Shown piece by piece: positions 43,385 through 52,410 of a stretch of DNA of 64,000 bases. The translations under genes were made by a program, and so were the position numbers. Position 1 is the stretch's first letter; each line of letters begins with the position of its first letter. The notes under the pieces are model-generated. The model made no database searches, had not been told where the DNA came from, and was given only the letters and a program-made list of their open reading frames with translations. Origin of the DNA: Flavobacterium limnophilum. Lineage in GTDB: Bacteria; Bacteroidota; Bacteroidia; Flavobacteriales; Flavobacteriaceae. Where the stretch lies: assembly GCF_027111315.2 (NCBI RefSeq), contig NZ_CP114289.2, positions 3,038,001 to 3,102,000 on the forward strand, read 5' to 3'.

Positions 43385-44671
43385 TTACTTCTTATCTTCC
43401 GTTTTTTCCAACGTTACTTTATCGCCGGAATTCAAATCCTTTGAAACCGTTGAATAAGGTCCGGTGATGACTACGTCTCCTTTTTTGAGCCCGGAAAGCA
43501 CTTCGATATTGGTATCGTCTTGAATTCCTGTTTTGATGACGCGAATTTTGGCTTTATCGCCCACTTTCACAAAAACACATTCCAGTTTCTTTTCGCTTTT
43601 GGGCGCTACTTTTTTCTCGTTCTCATCTTCCACTTTAAATCCTTTTACGGCTGTCGTGTCTGATTTTACGACTACAGAACTAATTGGCACGGCCAAAACA
43701 TTCGCTCTAGTTTTGGTAATGATGTCAACAGTCGCCGTCATTCCCGGTCTGAAAGGAGAATAAGTTGCTGGTTTTCCCTCCAATAAATCTTGGTAGGATT
43801 CTTTCAAGATTCTAACTTTTACCTTGAAATTAGTCACTTGATCGGCCGATAAAGTCGAACTCGCCGAATTGGAAATACTGGTGACAATTCCTTTGAATTG
43901 CTTTTTCAAATAAGCATCCACTTCGACTTTGGCTTCGTTACCCACTTTTATTTTTACGATGTCGTTTTCATTCACGTCGACTTCCACTTCCATATTATTG
44001 AGGTTGGCCACACGAAGAATTTCGGTTCCCGCCATTTGTTGGGTTCCCAAAACTCTTTCTCCCAATTCCACGTTAAGTACCGAAATGGTTCCATCGGCAG
44101 GCGCATAAATGGTGGTTCTCCCCAGATTGTCCTTGGCCTCATTTACGGTCGCCGAAGCGCTTTGGACATTGAAATAAGCGGATTGTTTGTTGGCTTTGGC
44201 CACTTCAAAAGAAGCTACCGATTTGTCCCAATCCGACTTGGAAATAATTCCTTTTTCGAACAAGGTTTTGTTTCTGTCGTAATTAGCCTTGGCTTCCTTG
44301 AAAGAAGCATCGGCTTGGCTCAAATTTGCCTTGGTTCCCGATAAATTGGAAAGCGTACGATTGTATCCCGAAGTGTATAAATCAGGATTTATCTTTACCA
44401 ATAAATCGCCTTTTTTGACGACTTGCCCTTCTATCACGTTCAAAGCGATAATTTCTCCTGAAACTTCAGAGGAAATTTTCACTTCAATTTCGGGTTGGAT
44501 TTTTCCGGTTGCCGAAACCGTTTCCACGATTGTTGTATTGGCAACATTGGCAATTTCCACCGATTTTCCTTTGTCTTTGTTTCCAATGACACCCGTTTTG
44601 GAAAGGACAATTAATAATCCAATGATTGCAACGGCGACTCCAATTAAAATATAAATAGTTTTTTTAGACAT
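43385..44671 (-). CDS. Efflux periplasmic adaptor, second copy (HlyD/MacA type)
   Basis: The 428-residue membrane fusion protein has one N-terminal helix (TIYILIGVAVAIIGLLIVLS), a lipoyl/barrel-sandwich half (VSATGKIQPEIEVKISSEVSGEI, KKGDLLVKINPDLY), a coiled-coil hairpin (about 95-200), the second lipoyl half (TIYAPADGTISVLNV) and the beta-barrel part. It bridges the inner-membrane ABC transporter and a TolC channel. It is the last gene of the operon, 6 bp after the TolC-like gene. It is one of two adaptors in this unit, longer and Lys/Glu-rich near residues 345-360. Confidence 0.92.
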   Translation of the reverse strand: MSKKTIYILIGVAVAIIGLLIVLSKTGVIGNKDKGKSVEIANVANTTIVETVSATGKIQPEIEVKISSEVSGEIIALNVIEGQVVKKGDLLVKINPDLYTSGYNRTLSNLSGTKANLSQADASFKEAKANYDRNKTLFEKGIISKSDWDKSVASFEVAKANKQSAYFNVQSASATVNEAKDNLGRTTIYAPADGTISVLNVELGERVLGTQQMAGTEILRVANLNNMEVEVDVNENDIVKIKVGNEAKVEVDAYLKKQFKGIVTSISNSASSTLSADQVTNFKVKVRILKESYQDLLEGKPATYSPFRPGMTATVDIITKTRANVLAVPISSVVVKSDTTAVKGFKVEDENEKKVAPKSEKKLECVFVKVGDKAKIRVIKTGIQDDTNIEVLSGLKKGDVVITGPYSTVSKDLNSGDKVTLEKTEDKK

Positions 44672-44677
44672 GATGAA

Positions 44678-46042
44678 TTAGATTTTTATGATTGGAATTC
44701 CAAAATAGAATTCCAGTATTTTTATTTTGAAAATGTAGTCGTATTTGGTTCTCAACACTTCAGATTGGGCAACGGAAAGCAAGGTTTGCGACTGGTTGAA
44801 ATCGAAAGAGTTCATCATTCCCACGGCGTATTTTTCTTTGGCGTAATTGTAGGCTTCTTGTCTGGCGTCCAAAGCAGACAGGGCAGATTCATAAGCATTC
44901 AAACCGCCTTTGGCATCTGTAAAAGCCGTATAAACATTTCTTTGCAAGGCTAATTCTTCTTGTTCGACCGCAATTTTCGATTTTTCCAAATTCACTTTGG
45001 AACGCTCCACATTGTTCCTCGCAGAAAATCCATTGAAGATTGGAATCGACAATTGTGCACCAAAAGCCTGTCCTTTGTTGTCGGTAAATTGATCTCCAAA
45101 AGACGCTGCGGGATGAGCTACAGCTACTCCATTTACAAAAGTATAAGTGTCCGCATATGAAATTCTGGTGTTGAAATTGTAAAAGCCCTGCAATGTTGGT
45201 TGATAACCTCCTTTGGCAATGGCCACGTTTTTTTCGGCAATTTCCAGATTGGTTTTAGCAATTTTCAATTCGGTTCTTTCCTCTTTTGCTTTGTCGTAAA
45301 TAGCAATTGGAGTTTGAGCCAAAATGTTGTTCTCGTCTTTGACCGAAGTATCATCTGTCACGTCAAAATCATAAAACTCTTTTAATTGTAGCAATTGGGC
45401 CAAAGATAATTTTGAAATCAACAAGGCATTTTCGGCTGCGATGACTCTTTGATTGTCTGAAGCAACGGTTGCTTTTATATCCAACAAATCACCTCTTGGA
45501 ACGGAACCTGCTTTCACCAATTCTTCGGAACGAGCCAATTGTTTTTCGTTGATGGCTTTTTGCTCCTGTTGCACTTTCAAATTTTCTTTGTTAAAAAGCA
45601 CTTGCAAGAAGGCATTGGCAACGTTTAAAGCCACATCTTCCTGCATTTTGGTCAATTGATACTTTGCGGCAAGAATGGAAAGATTCGCTTTTCGAAGGGT
45701 ATTTTGATTCTGCATCCCTTTGTAAATATCAACGCCAAGCCCAGCTCCAATTGAGGAATATTGGGTAGTTTGATTTCGCAAAAGTCCAGTGGTTGGATCT
45801 TGGTTTAAACCCACGTTCCAGGAGTGGGAAGCATTGGAATTCAAGGAAGGGATAAAATTTCCGATGGCTCCTTTTTTGTCAATGTCAGCCGTTTTGGTGT
45901 CCAGTTCGGTCTGCTTGATGGAAATATTGTTGTCAATGGCATATTTTACGCATTCTTCTAAAGTCCATTTTTTAGTTTGTGCCTGAATCGACAAACCAAA
46001 CAGCAGGATAAATAGGAGTGGGAAACAATTAATTTTTTTCAT
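44678..46042 (-). CDS. TolC-family outer-membrane efflux protein
   Basis: The ATG at 46042 gives a 454-residue protein with signal peptide (MKKINCFPLLFILLFGLSIQAQ); the frame extends 8 codons upstream but that start is unlikely. Two OEP repeats are present: KWTLEECVKYAIDNNISIKQTELD near the N-terminus and the LEIAEKNVAIAKGGYQPTLQG segment opening the second half, with long coiled-coil helices. It forms the outer-membrane exit duct for the ABC system encoded upstream. Confidence 0.94.
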   Translation of the reverse strand: MKKINCFPLLFILLFGLSIQAQTKKWTLEECVKYAIDNNISIKQTELDTKTADIDKKGAIGNFIPSLNSNASHSWNVGLNQDPTTGLLRNQTTQYSSIGAGLGVDIYKGMQNQNTLRKANLSILAAKYQLTKMQEDVALNVANAFLQVLFNKENLKVQQEQKAINEKQLARSEELVKAGSVPRGDLLDIKATVASDNQRVIAAENALLISKLSLAQLLQLKEFYDFDVTDDTSVKDENNILAQTPIAIYDKAKEERTELKIAKTNLEIAEKNVAIAKGGYQPTLQGFYNFNTRISYADTYTFVNGVAVAHPAASFGDQFTDNKGQAFGAQLSIPIFNGFSARNNVERSKVNLEKSKIAVEQEELALQRNVYTAFTDAKGGLNAYESALSALDARQEAYNYAKEKYAVGMMNSFDFNQSQTLLSVAQSEVLRTKYDYIFKIKILEFYFGIPIIKI

Positions 46043-46122
46043 ATATTTTGAATGAAAGCGTAGCAAAGATACTACACATATTTAACATTTATTTTAAAAC
46101 TGAAATTCTTTTCGGGATAAAC

Positions 46123-47238
46123 TTATGGTTTTGGCTCTTCTGTTTTCAAGCCTTGATTCCACACTTTTATTTTGTCTGAAGCCTTGATTCCGCTTTTGAT
46201 TTCCACATAAATTCCGTCGCTTACGCCAAGAACAAGATCTTTCCTGACGAATTTTTGACTTGTGGTTTCCACTTCCACGTAAGGCTTTTGGGTCTTTCCG
46301 TCAAATTGTATCAACGATTCTTTTATGGCCATCACTTTATCGGCTTTTTCCAAAATAATCGAGGCATTGGCACTCAATCCTGCACGGATAAAAGTATCGT
46401 CCCTATTGGTTAGCGAAGCTTTTATTTCAAATTGAATGGCGCCGTTTTCAGTTTTTCCTTTTGGAGCTATATAGGTTAAAACGGCATCAAATTTTTTGTT
46501 TTCAATGGCTCCAACCGTGATTTCGATTGGCAAGTTTTCTTTAATTTTCCCCACTTCGGATTCGTCAATTTTTCCAACGAAAATCATTCGACCCACGTCG
46601 GCAACACTGGCAATGGTGGTTCCTTCGTTGAAATTATTACTTTCAATAACCTGGTTACCGACTTTTACCGGAACGTCAAGCACCATTCCATTTACCGTCG
46701 AACGAATTAAAGTGTTGGCATAACTTCCAAGACCGGAAGTGGTACCTGTTTTCACGATATCGTAGCCTTGTTTGGAAGCCGCATAATTTTGTTTGGCTTG
46801 TTTGTAGGCCAATTGTGCCGCATCAAAATCATTGGCAGAAATCACGCCTTTGTCGAACAAGGTTTTTTGTCTTTGGAACAATTTCTCTTGGTTGTCCAAG
46901 TTAATCTTGGCCGTTTGCACCTGATTTTGAGTATTGCTCAAATTCGAAACATTGGCCACTACTTTTATTTTGGCAATCAAATCTCCCGCCTTGATGGTTT
47001 CGCCGGCCTTGATGTACACAGCTTCGATAATTCCGGAAATATTGGGCTTGATCAATACTTCTTCGTCCGGAACAATATTACCGGTAGCTATGGTATTTTT
47101 GACAATTGTTTTAATTTCCGTTTTTTCCGTTACAAAAACAACTGGCGGTTCCTGATTTTTGGCATACAAATAATACAAGGCTCCGAAAAAAATCAGTGCT
47201 ATAAAAACTAAAATTGTTATGGTTACTCCTTTTTTCAT
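46123..47238 (-). CDS. Efflux periplasmic adaptor, first copy (HlyD/MacA type)
   Basis: The 371-residue adaptor starts with a membrane helix (VTITILVFIALIFFGALYYLY), then NTIATGNIVPDEEVLIKPNISG and IKAGDLIAKIKV (first lipoyl half), a coiled coil (about 95-165), the second half STVNGMVLDVPVKVG and a beta-barrel domain. It lies between the second permease and TolC genes, where MacA-like adaptors normally sit. Together with the adaptor at 43385 the operon encodes two different adaptors. Confidence 0.92.
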   Translation of the reverse strand: MKKGVTITILVFIALIFFGALYYLYAKNQEPPVVFVTEKTEIKTIVKNTIATGNIVPDEEVLIKPNISGIIEAVYIKAGETIKAGDLIAKIKVVANVSNLSNTQNQVQTAKINLDNQEKLFQRQKTLFDKGVISANDFDAAQLAYKQAKQNYAASKQGYDIVKTGTTSGLGSYANTLIRSTVNGMVLDVPVKVGNQVIESNNFNEGTTIASVADVGRMIFVGKIDESEVGKIKENLPIEITVGAIENKKFDAVLTYIAPKGKTENGAIQFEIKASLTNRDDTFIRAGLSANASIILEKADKVMAIKESLIQFDGKTQKPYVEVETTSQKFVRKDLVLGVSDGIYVEIKSGIKASDKIKVWNQGLKTEEPKP

Positions 47239-47278
47239 TTTGATCTTTGTTTAATTCGATTATAATTGATTGATATTT

Positions 47279-48544
47279 TTATTCTGTTCGTAATGCGTCA
47301 ACTGGTTTCACTTTTATGGCCGTTTGGGCAGGAATAAATCCTGCCAATAATCCCGAGCCAACTAATATGATTAAGGCAAAAAACACCACCGACAAATCAA
47401 CGCTTGGATTGGCAAACATCATGTCTTCACTGGGCATGGAATCTAAAACCTTGTTGAGTAGAGCCAAAATTCCCGTTGCCGTTGCAATGCCCAACATTCC
47501 TGCAGTGATGGTCAAAAAGATGGATTCCAACAATATTTGCGATCGAATGGCTCCGGGAGTTGCTCCCAAAGCTCTTCGGATTCCGATTTCCTTGGTTCTT
47601 TCCTTTACAACTATCAACATAATGTTTGAAATTCCTATTACTCCAGAAATCAAGACCAATGTTCCTACAAAATAAGCGATGAATTTAAGGATGGAAAACA
47701 AGTCTTGCACTTTGCTGAATTCTTCAAACAAGTCAAACTTTCCAATCGCTCTTTCATCTTGGGGATGAATGGAATGTCTGGCTTTCATAAAATCCAAGAT
47801 CTTTGGTTTTAGCTTCGTGATAGACGCATCGTCATTTGCCGTAAGAGCCATCCAACCTACGGTGTCGCCATAATTGAAAGCCTGCTGAAAAGTGGTAAAC
47901 GGGACAAAAATATTTTTCTGGGCCGACTCTGCATTGCCGTTATTTCTGGATTTTGAATTGTAAACCCCAACCACCATAAAATTTACCCCGTTGACTTTGA
48001 CATACGTTCCAAGTACCTCTTCATTCACGGCATACAACTCCTTGATTACACCTTGACCAATAACGGCAACCTTTCGCTTCAACAGAATGTCTTGTTGATT
48101 TACAAATCGCCCTTTTGTAATATCCATTGATTCCTGTTTTATCAATTCTGGATAATCGCCATAAATGGTGTATGCAGCGGTTTTAGTGCCTCGAATAACA
48201 TTATTTGCTCCTTCATAACCGCCCAATTGATTGCGGGGAGAAACATACAATAAGTCTGGGAAATTTTGCTTCAAAGCATCGACATCACTGTTTTTGAAGT
48301 CAAATTGTCGGGTTTGCGGTAGTCCTTTATACGGTTTTGAAGTGGTTTGGGTCCACATAAACATGGTGTTGGTCGCTATGCCGGAAAAGCCTTTTTTAAC
48401 TCCATTTTCCAACCCGTTTCCTGCGGCAAGAAGGATAACCAATATAAAAATTCCCCAAAACACTCCAAAAGCGGTCAATATCGTCCTGAAGGTATTGGCG
48501 GTAAGCGCCTCTAAGATTTCGTTCCAATTGTCTCTATCAAACAT
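47279..48544 (-). CDS. MacB-like ABC transporter permease (second)
   Basis: The 421-residue protein has the MacB topology: one N-terminal helix (FRTILTAFGVFWGIFILVILLAAGNGLE), a large periplasmic MacB_PCD domain (about 45-270) and three C-terminal helices of the FtsX domain with ISNIMLIVVKERTKEIGIRRALGATPG. It lacks a fused ATPase domain, using the separate ATPase at 49784. It starts 2 bp after the first permease gene. Confidence 0.94.
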   Translation of the reverse strand: MFDRDNWNEILEALTANTFRTILTAFGVFWGIFILVILLAAGNGLENGVKKGFSGIATNTMFMWTQTTSKPYKGLPQTRQFDFKNSDVDALKQNFPDLLYVSPRNQLGGYEGANNVIRGTKTAAYTIYGDYPELIKQESMDITKGRFVNQQDILLKRKVAVIGQGVIKELYAVNEEVLGTYVKVNGVNFMVVGVYNSKSRNNGNAESAQKNIFVPFTTFQQAFNYGDTVGWMALTANDDASITKLKPKILDFMKARHSIHPQDERAIGKFDLFEEFSKVQDLFSILKFIAYFVGTLVLISGVIGISNIMLIVVKERTKEIGIRRALGATPGAIRSQILLESIFLTITAGMLGIATATGILALLNKVLDSMPSEDMMFANPSVDLSVVFFALIILVGSGLLAGFIPAQTAIKVKPVDALRTE

Positions 48545-48546
48545 AA

Positions 48547-49791
48547 TTATTCGTCTCTAAGTGCTACAATGGGTTTTATTTTGGCAGCGTGATAAGCCGG
48601 GAAAAAACCTGCCAAAGCGCCTGCAAACACTAATAATGCAAGCGTTGTCAAGGCAATGCTAAAATCGACTTCCGGATTCAAAAAATATTCACTTTGAACG
48701 TAAGGTCCAACGAATTCCAAAAGCAATAAACTAGACAAAAGCCCCACAAAACCTGCGATGGTCGTTATGAAAATGGACTCGTGCAATATCATTCCGATAA
48801 TGGAAATCGGTGAAGCTCCCAAGGCTTTTCGAATGCCAATTTCCTTGGTTCGTTCTTTGACAATAATCAACATAATATTGCTTACGCCAACCACACCGGC
48901 AATGATGGTACAAATTCCCACCCACCAAAAAAACAATCGGATGTAAAGGTTCAAATCATAAAATTTCTTGGCATCCTCAACCGAATTATGAACACCAACT
49001 CCGCCAGTATCATCTGGCGCAATGACATTCTTGCTTTTCAACAACTGTTCTAATTCTTTCGAAAACTTGTTTGATTGTGCCAATGCTTCGTCATAAGTGG
49101 CTTTTTTATGCAAGGTGTAAAACAAATTACTGATCTTGTCTCCCGCACCATAGGTTTTTTGAGTAGTTGTCAGTGGCAGATAAATTCTGGTTTCTTCTCT
49201 TTCGCCGGAAGGATCCGTAAAAACACCGACTACCTTAAAATTTATTCCGTTGATGGAAATTAGCTCACCCAATGGGCTTTTGCCTTTAAATATATCCATC
49301 TTAATTTTTTGACCAATTACACCTACTTTTTCATTGTTTTTCAAATCGTTCTCGTTGATGAATCTTCCTTCCACCATGGTCGCATTCTCTATGGCTTGAT
49401 AATCTGGATTGACACCGCGATATTGATAATTTCCAGTCTCTTTTCCGTAAACCACCGCTCCATTCCATTGATTATAGGTAGAAGCTTTTTTTTCTAATTG
49501 ATCCCCGAATTTCTGTAATGAAAGCTTGTAATCGCTATCTCTAAACTGGATTTGTCTGCCGGGATTCAATCCTTTGTATTCTTTGGTTGTCGTTCCTGAC
49601 CAAACCTCGATGATTCCCTCGGCATCTCTTTCGAACTGTTTGGCAATTCCGTTTTCGAGCCCTTTTCCGGCCCCCAAGAGAATGACCAAAATAAAAATCC
49701 CCGAAGCCACGGAAATTCCCGTGAGAAAGGTTCTCATTTTGTTTTTGGCGATAGCCTCGAATATTTCCTGCCAGCGTTCTACATTAAACAT
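48547..49791 (-). CDS. MacB-like ABC transporter permease (first)
   Basis: The 414-residue paralogue of the next gene has the same four-helix MacB/FtsX topology, the MacB_PCD periplasmic domain and the VSNIMLIIVKERTKEIGIRKALGASP motif. The two permeases probably form a heterodimer. It overlaps the ATPase gene by 8 bp. Confidence 0.94.
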   Translation of the reverse strand: MFNVERWQEIFEAIAKNKMRTFLTGISVASGIFILVILLGAGKGLENGIAKQFERDAEGIIEVWSGTTTKEYKGLNPGRQIQFRDSDYKLSLQKFGDQLEKKASTYNQWNGAVVYGKETGNYQYRGVNPDYQAIENATMVEGRFINENDLKNNEKVGVIGQKIKMDIFKGKSPLGELISINGINFKVVGVFTDPSGEREETRIYLPLTTTQKTYGAGDKISNLFYTLHKKATYDEALAQSNKFSKELEQLLKSKNVIAPDDTGGVGVHNSVEDAKKFYDLNLYIRLFFWWVGICTIIAGVVGVSNIMLIIVKERTKEIGIRKALGASPISIIGMILHESIFITTIAGFVGLLSSLLLLEFVGPYVQSEYFLNPEVDFSIALTTLALLVFAGALAGFFPAYHAAKIKPIVALRDE

Positions 49792-50485
49792 AAGATGAAG
49801 CCCTTACTTGTTCCACTAATTTATCATCGATGATTACTCCATCTTTCAGGACCACGTTTCTTTTGCACATGGCGGCAATATCGGGCTCGTGGGTTACGAT
49901 CAAAATCGTTTTTCCTTCGTCGTTTATTCCTTGAATGAGTTCCATCACTTCATAAGAAGTCACGGTGTCCAAAGCTCCCGTTGGCTCATCGGCCAGCAAC
50001 ACTTTTGGGTTCGAAGCCAATGCCCTGGCGATGGCCACACGTTGTTTTTGTCCGCCGGAAAGTTCGTTGGGCAAATGGTGCGAATGCGATGCCAAGCCCA
50101 CCTTTTCAAGATAACGCATCGCGATTTCGGTACGTTCTTTCCGTTTAATTCCTTGGTAATACAAAGGCATTGCCACATTATCCAAGGCCGTTTTATAATT
50201 GATCAAATTGAAGGATTGGAAGACAAAACCCAGAAATTGGTTTCGGTATCTGGAAGCGATGGTTTCATTGAGTTTTTTAATGGGAACACTGTCCAAAACA
50301 TAATCGCCCGAATCGGCTTCGTCAAGAATTCCGAGAATATTTAATAAGGTAGATTTTCCGGAACCTGACGACCCCATAATGGCCACCAATTCGCCTTCCT
50401 TGATATTGAAATTGATTCCTTTCAGCACGTGCAATTCGGAATTACCCATTTTATAGGATTTGTGTAAATCTTTAATTTCAATCAT
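49784..50485 (-). CDS. ABC transporter ATPase (MacB/LolD type)
   Basis: The 233-residue ATPase shows Walker A GSSGSGKST, the Q-loop region FVFQSFNLI, the signature LSGGQKQRVAIARAL, Walker B VLLADEPTGALD and the switch His in LIVTHEPD. It is the first gene of a six-gene unit (ATPase, permease, permease, adaptor, TolC, adaptor). Substrate is unknown: antibiotic, peptide, siderophore or lipoprotein export are all possible for this family. Confidence 0.95.
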   Translation of the reverse strand: MIEIKDLHKSYKMGNSELHVLKGINFNIKEGELVAIMGSSGSGKSTLLNILGILDEADSGDYVLDSVPIKKLNETIASRYRNQFLGFVFQSFNLINYKTALDNVAMPLYYQGIKRKERTEIAMRYLEKVGLASHSHHLPNELSGGQKQRVAIARALASNPKVLLADEPTGALDTVTSYEVMELIQGINDEGKTILIVTHEPDIAAMCKRNVVLKDGVIIDDKLVEQVRASSYV

Positions 50486-50629
50486 ATCTACCTGAATTAG
50501 AAAACAATATTAATTATTCTGCGAAAGAAATTGTAATAACGAAATGTTAATACCGTTTCATGTATAAGTGAATAAGACTTATTTCGATTGAAAATGTTAC
50601 AGCTTTATCCTAAAATATATTTCTTTTGT

Positions 50630-50637
50630 TAATTTTG
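50630..50637 (+). promoter_or_regulatory. Putative -7 element of the DUF4403 gene
   Basis: TAATTTTG matches TAnnTTTG, 20 bp before the ATG at 50658; no clear -33 TTG. Confidence 0.4.
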
Positions 50638-50657
50638 TTGTGTCAACCTAAAATAAA

Positions 50658-52067
50658 ATGATGAAATACCTTTCCGTCCTAGTTGTTTTTCTAATGATTT
50701 TCTTGATTTCAAGCTGTTCCACATCCAATAAAATAGCGGCATTAAAACCAGAACCAGACAATGCCGACCCCTTGGTTTATGAAAACACGGCTTCTTTCAT
50801 CAATTTACCCATTAGCATAAAAATCAAGGACATTGAAAATCAAACCAATGCACTCTTGAATGGTTTGATTTATGAAGACAACAACATCGAAGACGACAAT
50901 ATCGAGATGAAAATTTGGAAATTGGCTCCAATAACCATCGAAAGTGACAAAGAAAGTACGACCGGAAAAATAAAAACGGTATTGCCGTTAAAAGCGTTGG
51001 TCAAATATAGAATTGGCACAAAAACCATGGGCGTTGAATTGTACAACACCAAAGAGTTTAACCTAAACGGATTGGTAACACTCGTCAGCGACGTGGGCTT
51101 GACCAATTGGAAACTCGTAACCAAAACTGAACTAAAATCCTTGGACTGGAACGAAAGCCCAACAATGGTTGTTTTTGGAAAAAATGCTCCCGTTACCTAT
51201 CTCATCAATCCTGCCGTGAAGCTTTTTAGGTCTAAAATCGAAAAGAAAATTGATGCAGCGATAGAAAAATCGATGGATTTCAAGCCCAATGTTTTGGCGG
51301 CTTTGGATAAAATATGCACACCGTTTCAAATGAGTGAAGCTTATGAAAGTTGGCTTCGAATTATTCCTGTTGAAATTTATTCGACCAATGCCAAACTCAA
51401 AAACGACACTTTTTTGATGGAAATGGGAATGAAATGCATGATGGAAACTTTGATAGGAAACAAACCGGAATCAAAATTTGATGCGTCAAAAATTGTCCTG
51501 AAACCGGTAACTAAAATCCCAAACCAAATTACTGCAAATATTGCCGCGGTTTCTACTTATGCAGACGCTTCCAAAATAATGACCAAGAATTTTGCCGGAC
51601 AGGAATTTGGTTCCGGCAGCAAAAAAGTAACCGTGCAAAATGTCGGAATTTGGCATAAAAACAACAAGATGGTCATCGCTTTAGACCTTCTGGGAACGGT
51701 AAATGGAACGATATATTTAACTGGATTTCCTCAATACAACCAACAAACAAAAGAAGTCTATTTCGACAAATTAGATTATGCCTTGGACACCAAGAATAAA
51801 TTGATGCGAACTGCCAACTGGCTGGCACAAGGACTAGTTTTAAGAAAAATTCAGGAGAGTTGCCGCTATTCCATAGTTCCTAATTTGGAGGAAGGAAAAC
51901 AGAACATGGCTGCTTATTTAAAAAATTATTCACCAATGCCCGGAGTCTTTGTCAACGGCAAAATGGAAGATATTCAATTCGACAAAATTCAATTGACAAA
52001 CAAAGCCATCATTGCTTTTATAAAAATAACCGGAACAGTCAATGTTTCGGTGGATGGGATAAAGTAG
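50658..52067 (+). CDS. DUF4403 family lipoprotein
   Basis: The 469-residue protein begins with a lipoprotein signal peptide (MKYLSVLVVFLMIFLISSC, lipobox ISSC). The next part, ENTASFINLPISIKIKDIENQTN and LLNGLIYEDNNIEDDN, is what I recall of the DUF4403 family. Two similar halves of alternating strands suggest a lipid-binding TULIP-like or barrel fold, but this is not certain. An ATG one codon later (50661) is an equal start candidate. It is a monocistronic gene between two minus-strand operons. Confidence 0.82.
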   Translation: MMKYLSVLVVFLMIFLISSCSTSNKIAALKPEPDNADPLVYENTASFINLPISIKIKDIENQTNALLNGLIYEDNNIEDDNIEMKIWKLAPITIESDKESTTGKIKTVLPLKALVKYRIGTKTMGVELYNTKEFNLNGLVTLVSDVGLTNWKLVTKTELKSLDWNESPTMVVFGKNAPVTYLINPAVKLFRSKIEKKIDAAIEKSMDFKPNVLAALDKICTPFQMSEAYESWLRIIPVEIYSTNAKLKNDTFLMEMGMKCMMETLIGNKPESKFDASKIVLKPVTKIPNQITANIAAVSTYADASKIMTKNFAGQEFGSGSKKVTVQNVGIWHKNNKMVIALDLLGTVNGTIYLTGFPQYNQQTKEVYFDKLDYALDTKNKLMRTANWLAQGLVLRKIQESCRYSIVPNLEEGKQNMAAYLKNYSPMPGVFVNGKMEDIQFDKIQLTNKAIIAFIKITGTVNVSVDGIK

Positions 52068-52110
52068 AATTCAGATGGCAGGTTACAGACTGCAGATTAA
52101 AATCGAATTG

Positions 52111-52410
52111 CTATTCCTGCTTTTTCTTTTTTCTCATTCGATAAATATAATAACCAATTCCAGCAACTAACAAATAAGGAATGACCATCAAATAAACGAT
52201 ACCGTCATTTACGGCTTGTGACTTCACGGCATTTCCTTCGGTTTCCAAAGCGGCACGACACATGGCACATTGGGCGTTTGCCGACAGCGAAAAGAACAAA
52301 GAACAAAGAACAAAGAGCAAAGAAGAAAGACTCTTTACTTTCCTTTTACTTCCCACTTCCAACTTCCCACTTCTAACTTCTGACTTCTGACTTCTAACTT
52401 TAGTAAACAT
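52111..52410 (-). CDS. Small CxxC membrane protein with repeat-encoded signal peptide
   Basis: The ATG at 52410 overlaps the end of the DUF420 gene by 11 bp, giving 99 residues. The mature part is QCAMCRAALETEGNAVKS, one transmembrane helix (IVYLMVIPYLLVAGIGYYIY) and a basic tail RMRKKKKQE. The signal peptide is strange: residues about 5-28 (RSQKSEV RSGKLEV GSK type heptapeptides) are encoded by seven 7-bp units ACTTCNN at 52348-52396, and its hydrophobic core (LLFVLCSLFFSLS) by six units AAAGAAC-like at 52291-52332. The CxxC and the location after SCO and DUF420 suggest a role in copper/redox maturation of cytochrome oxidase, as inference. The upstream ATG at 52422 is a less likely start. 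Confidence 0.7.
   Translation of the reverse strand: MFTKVRSQKSEVRSGKLEVGSKRKVKSLSSLLFVLCSLFFSLSANAQCAMCRAALETEGNAVKSQAVNDGIVYLMVIPYLLVAGIGYYIYRMRKKKKQE
52291..52332. repeat. Array of six 7-bp units AAAGAAC
   Basis: Three exact AAAGAAC units (52291-52311) are followed by AAAGAGC, AAAGAAG and AAAGACT. The array encodes the hydrophobic core of the signal peptide of the 52111-52410 gene on the minus strand. Confidence 0.85.
52348..52396. repeat. Array of seven 7-bp units ACTTCNN
   Basis: Consecutive units are ACTTCCC, ACTTCCA, ACTTCCC, ACTTCTA, ACTTCTG, ACTTCTG, ACTTCTA. Three units (21 bp) equal seven codons, so the DNA heptad becomes a peptide heptad in the coded n-region. The same unit type builds the hairpin between clpP and clpX. 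Confidence 0.88.
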
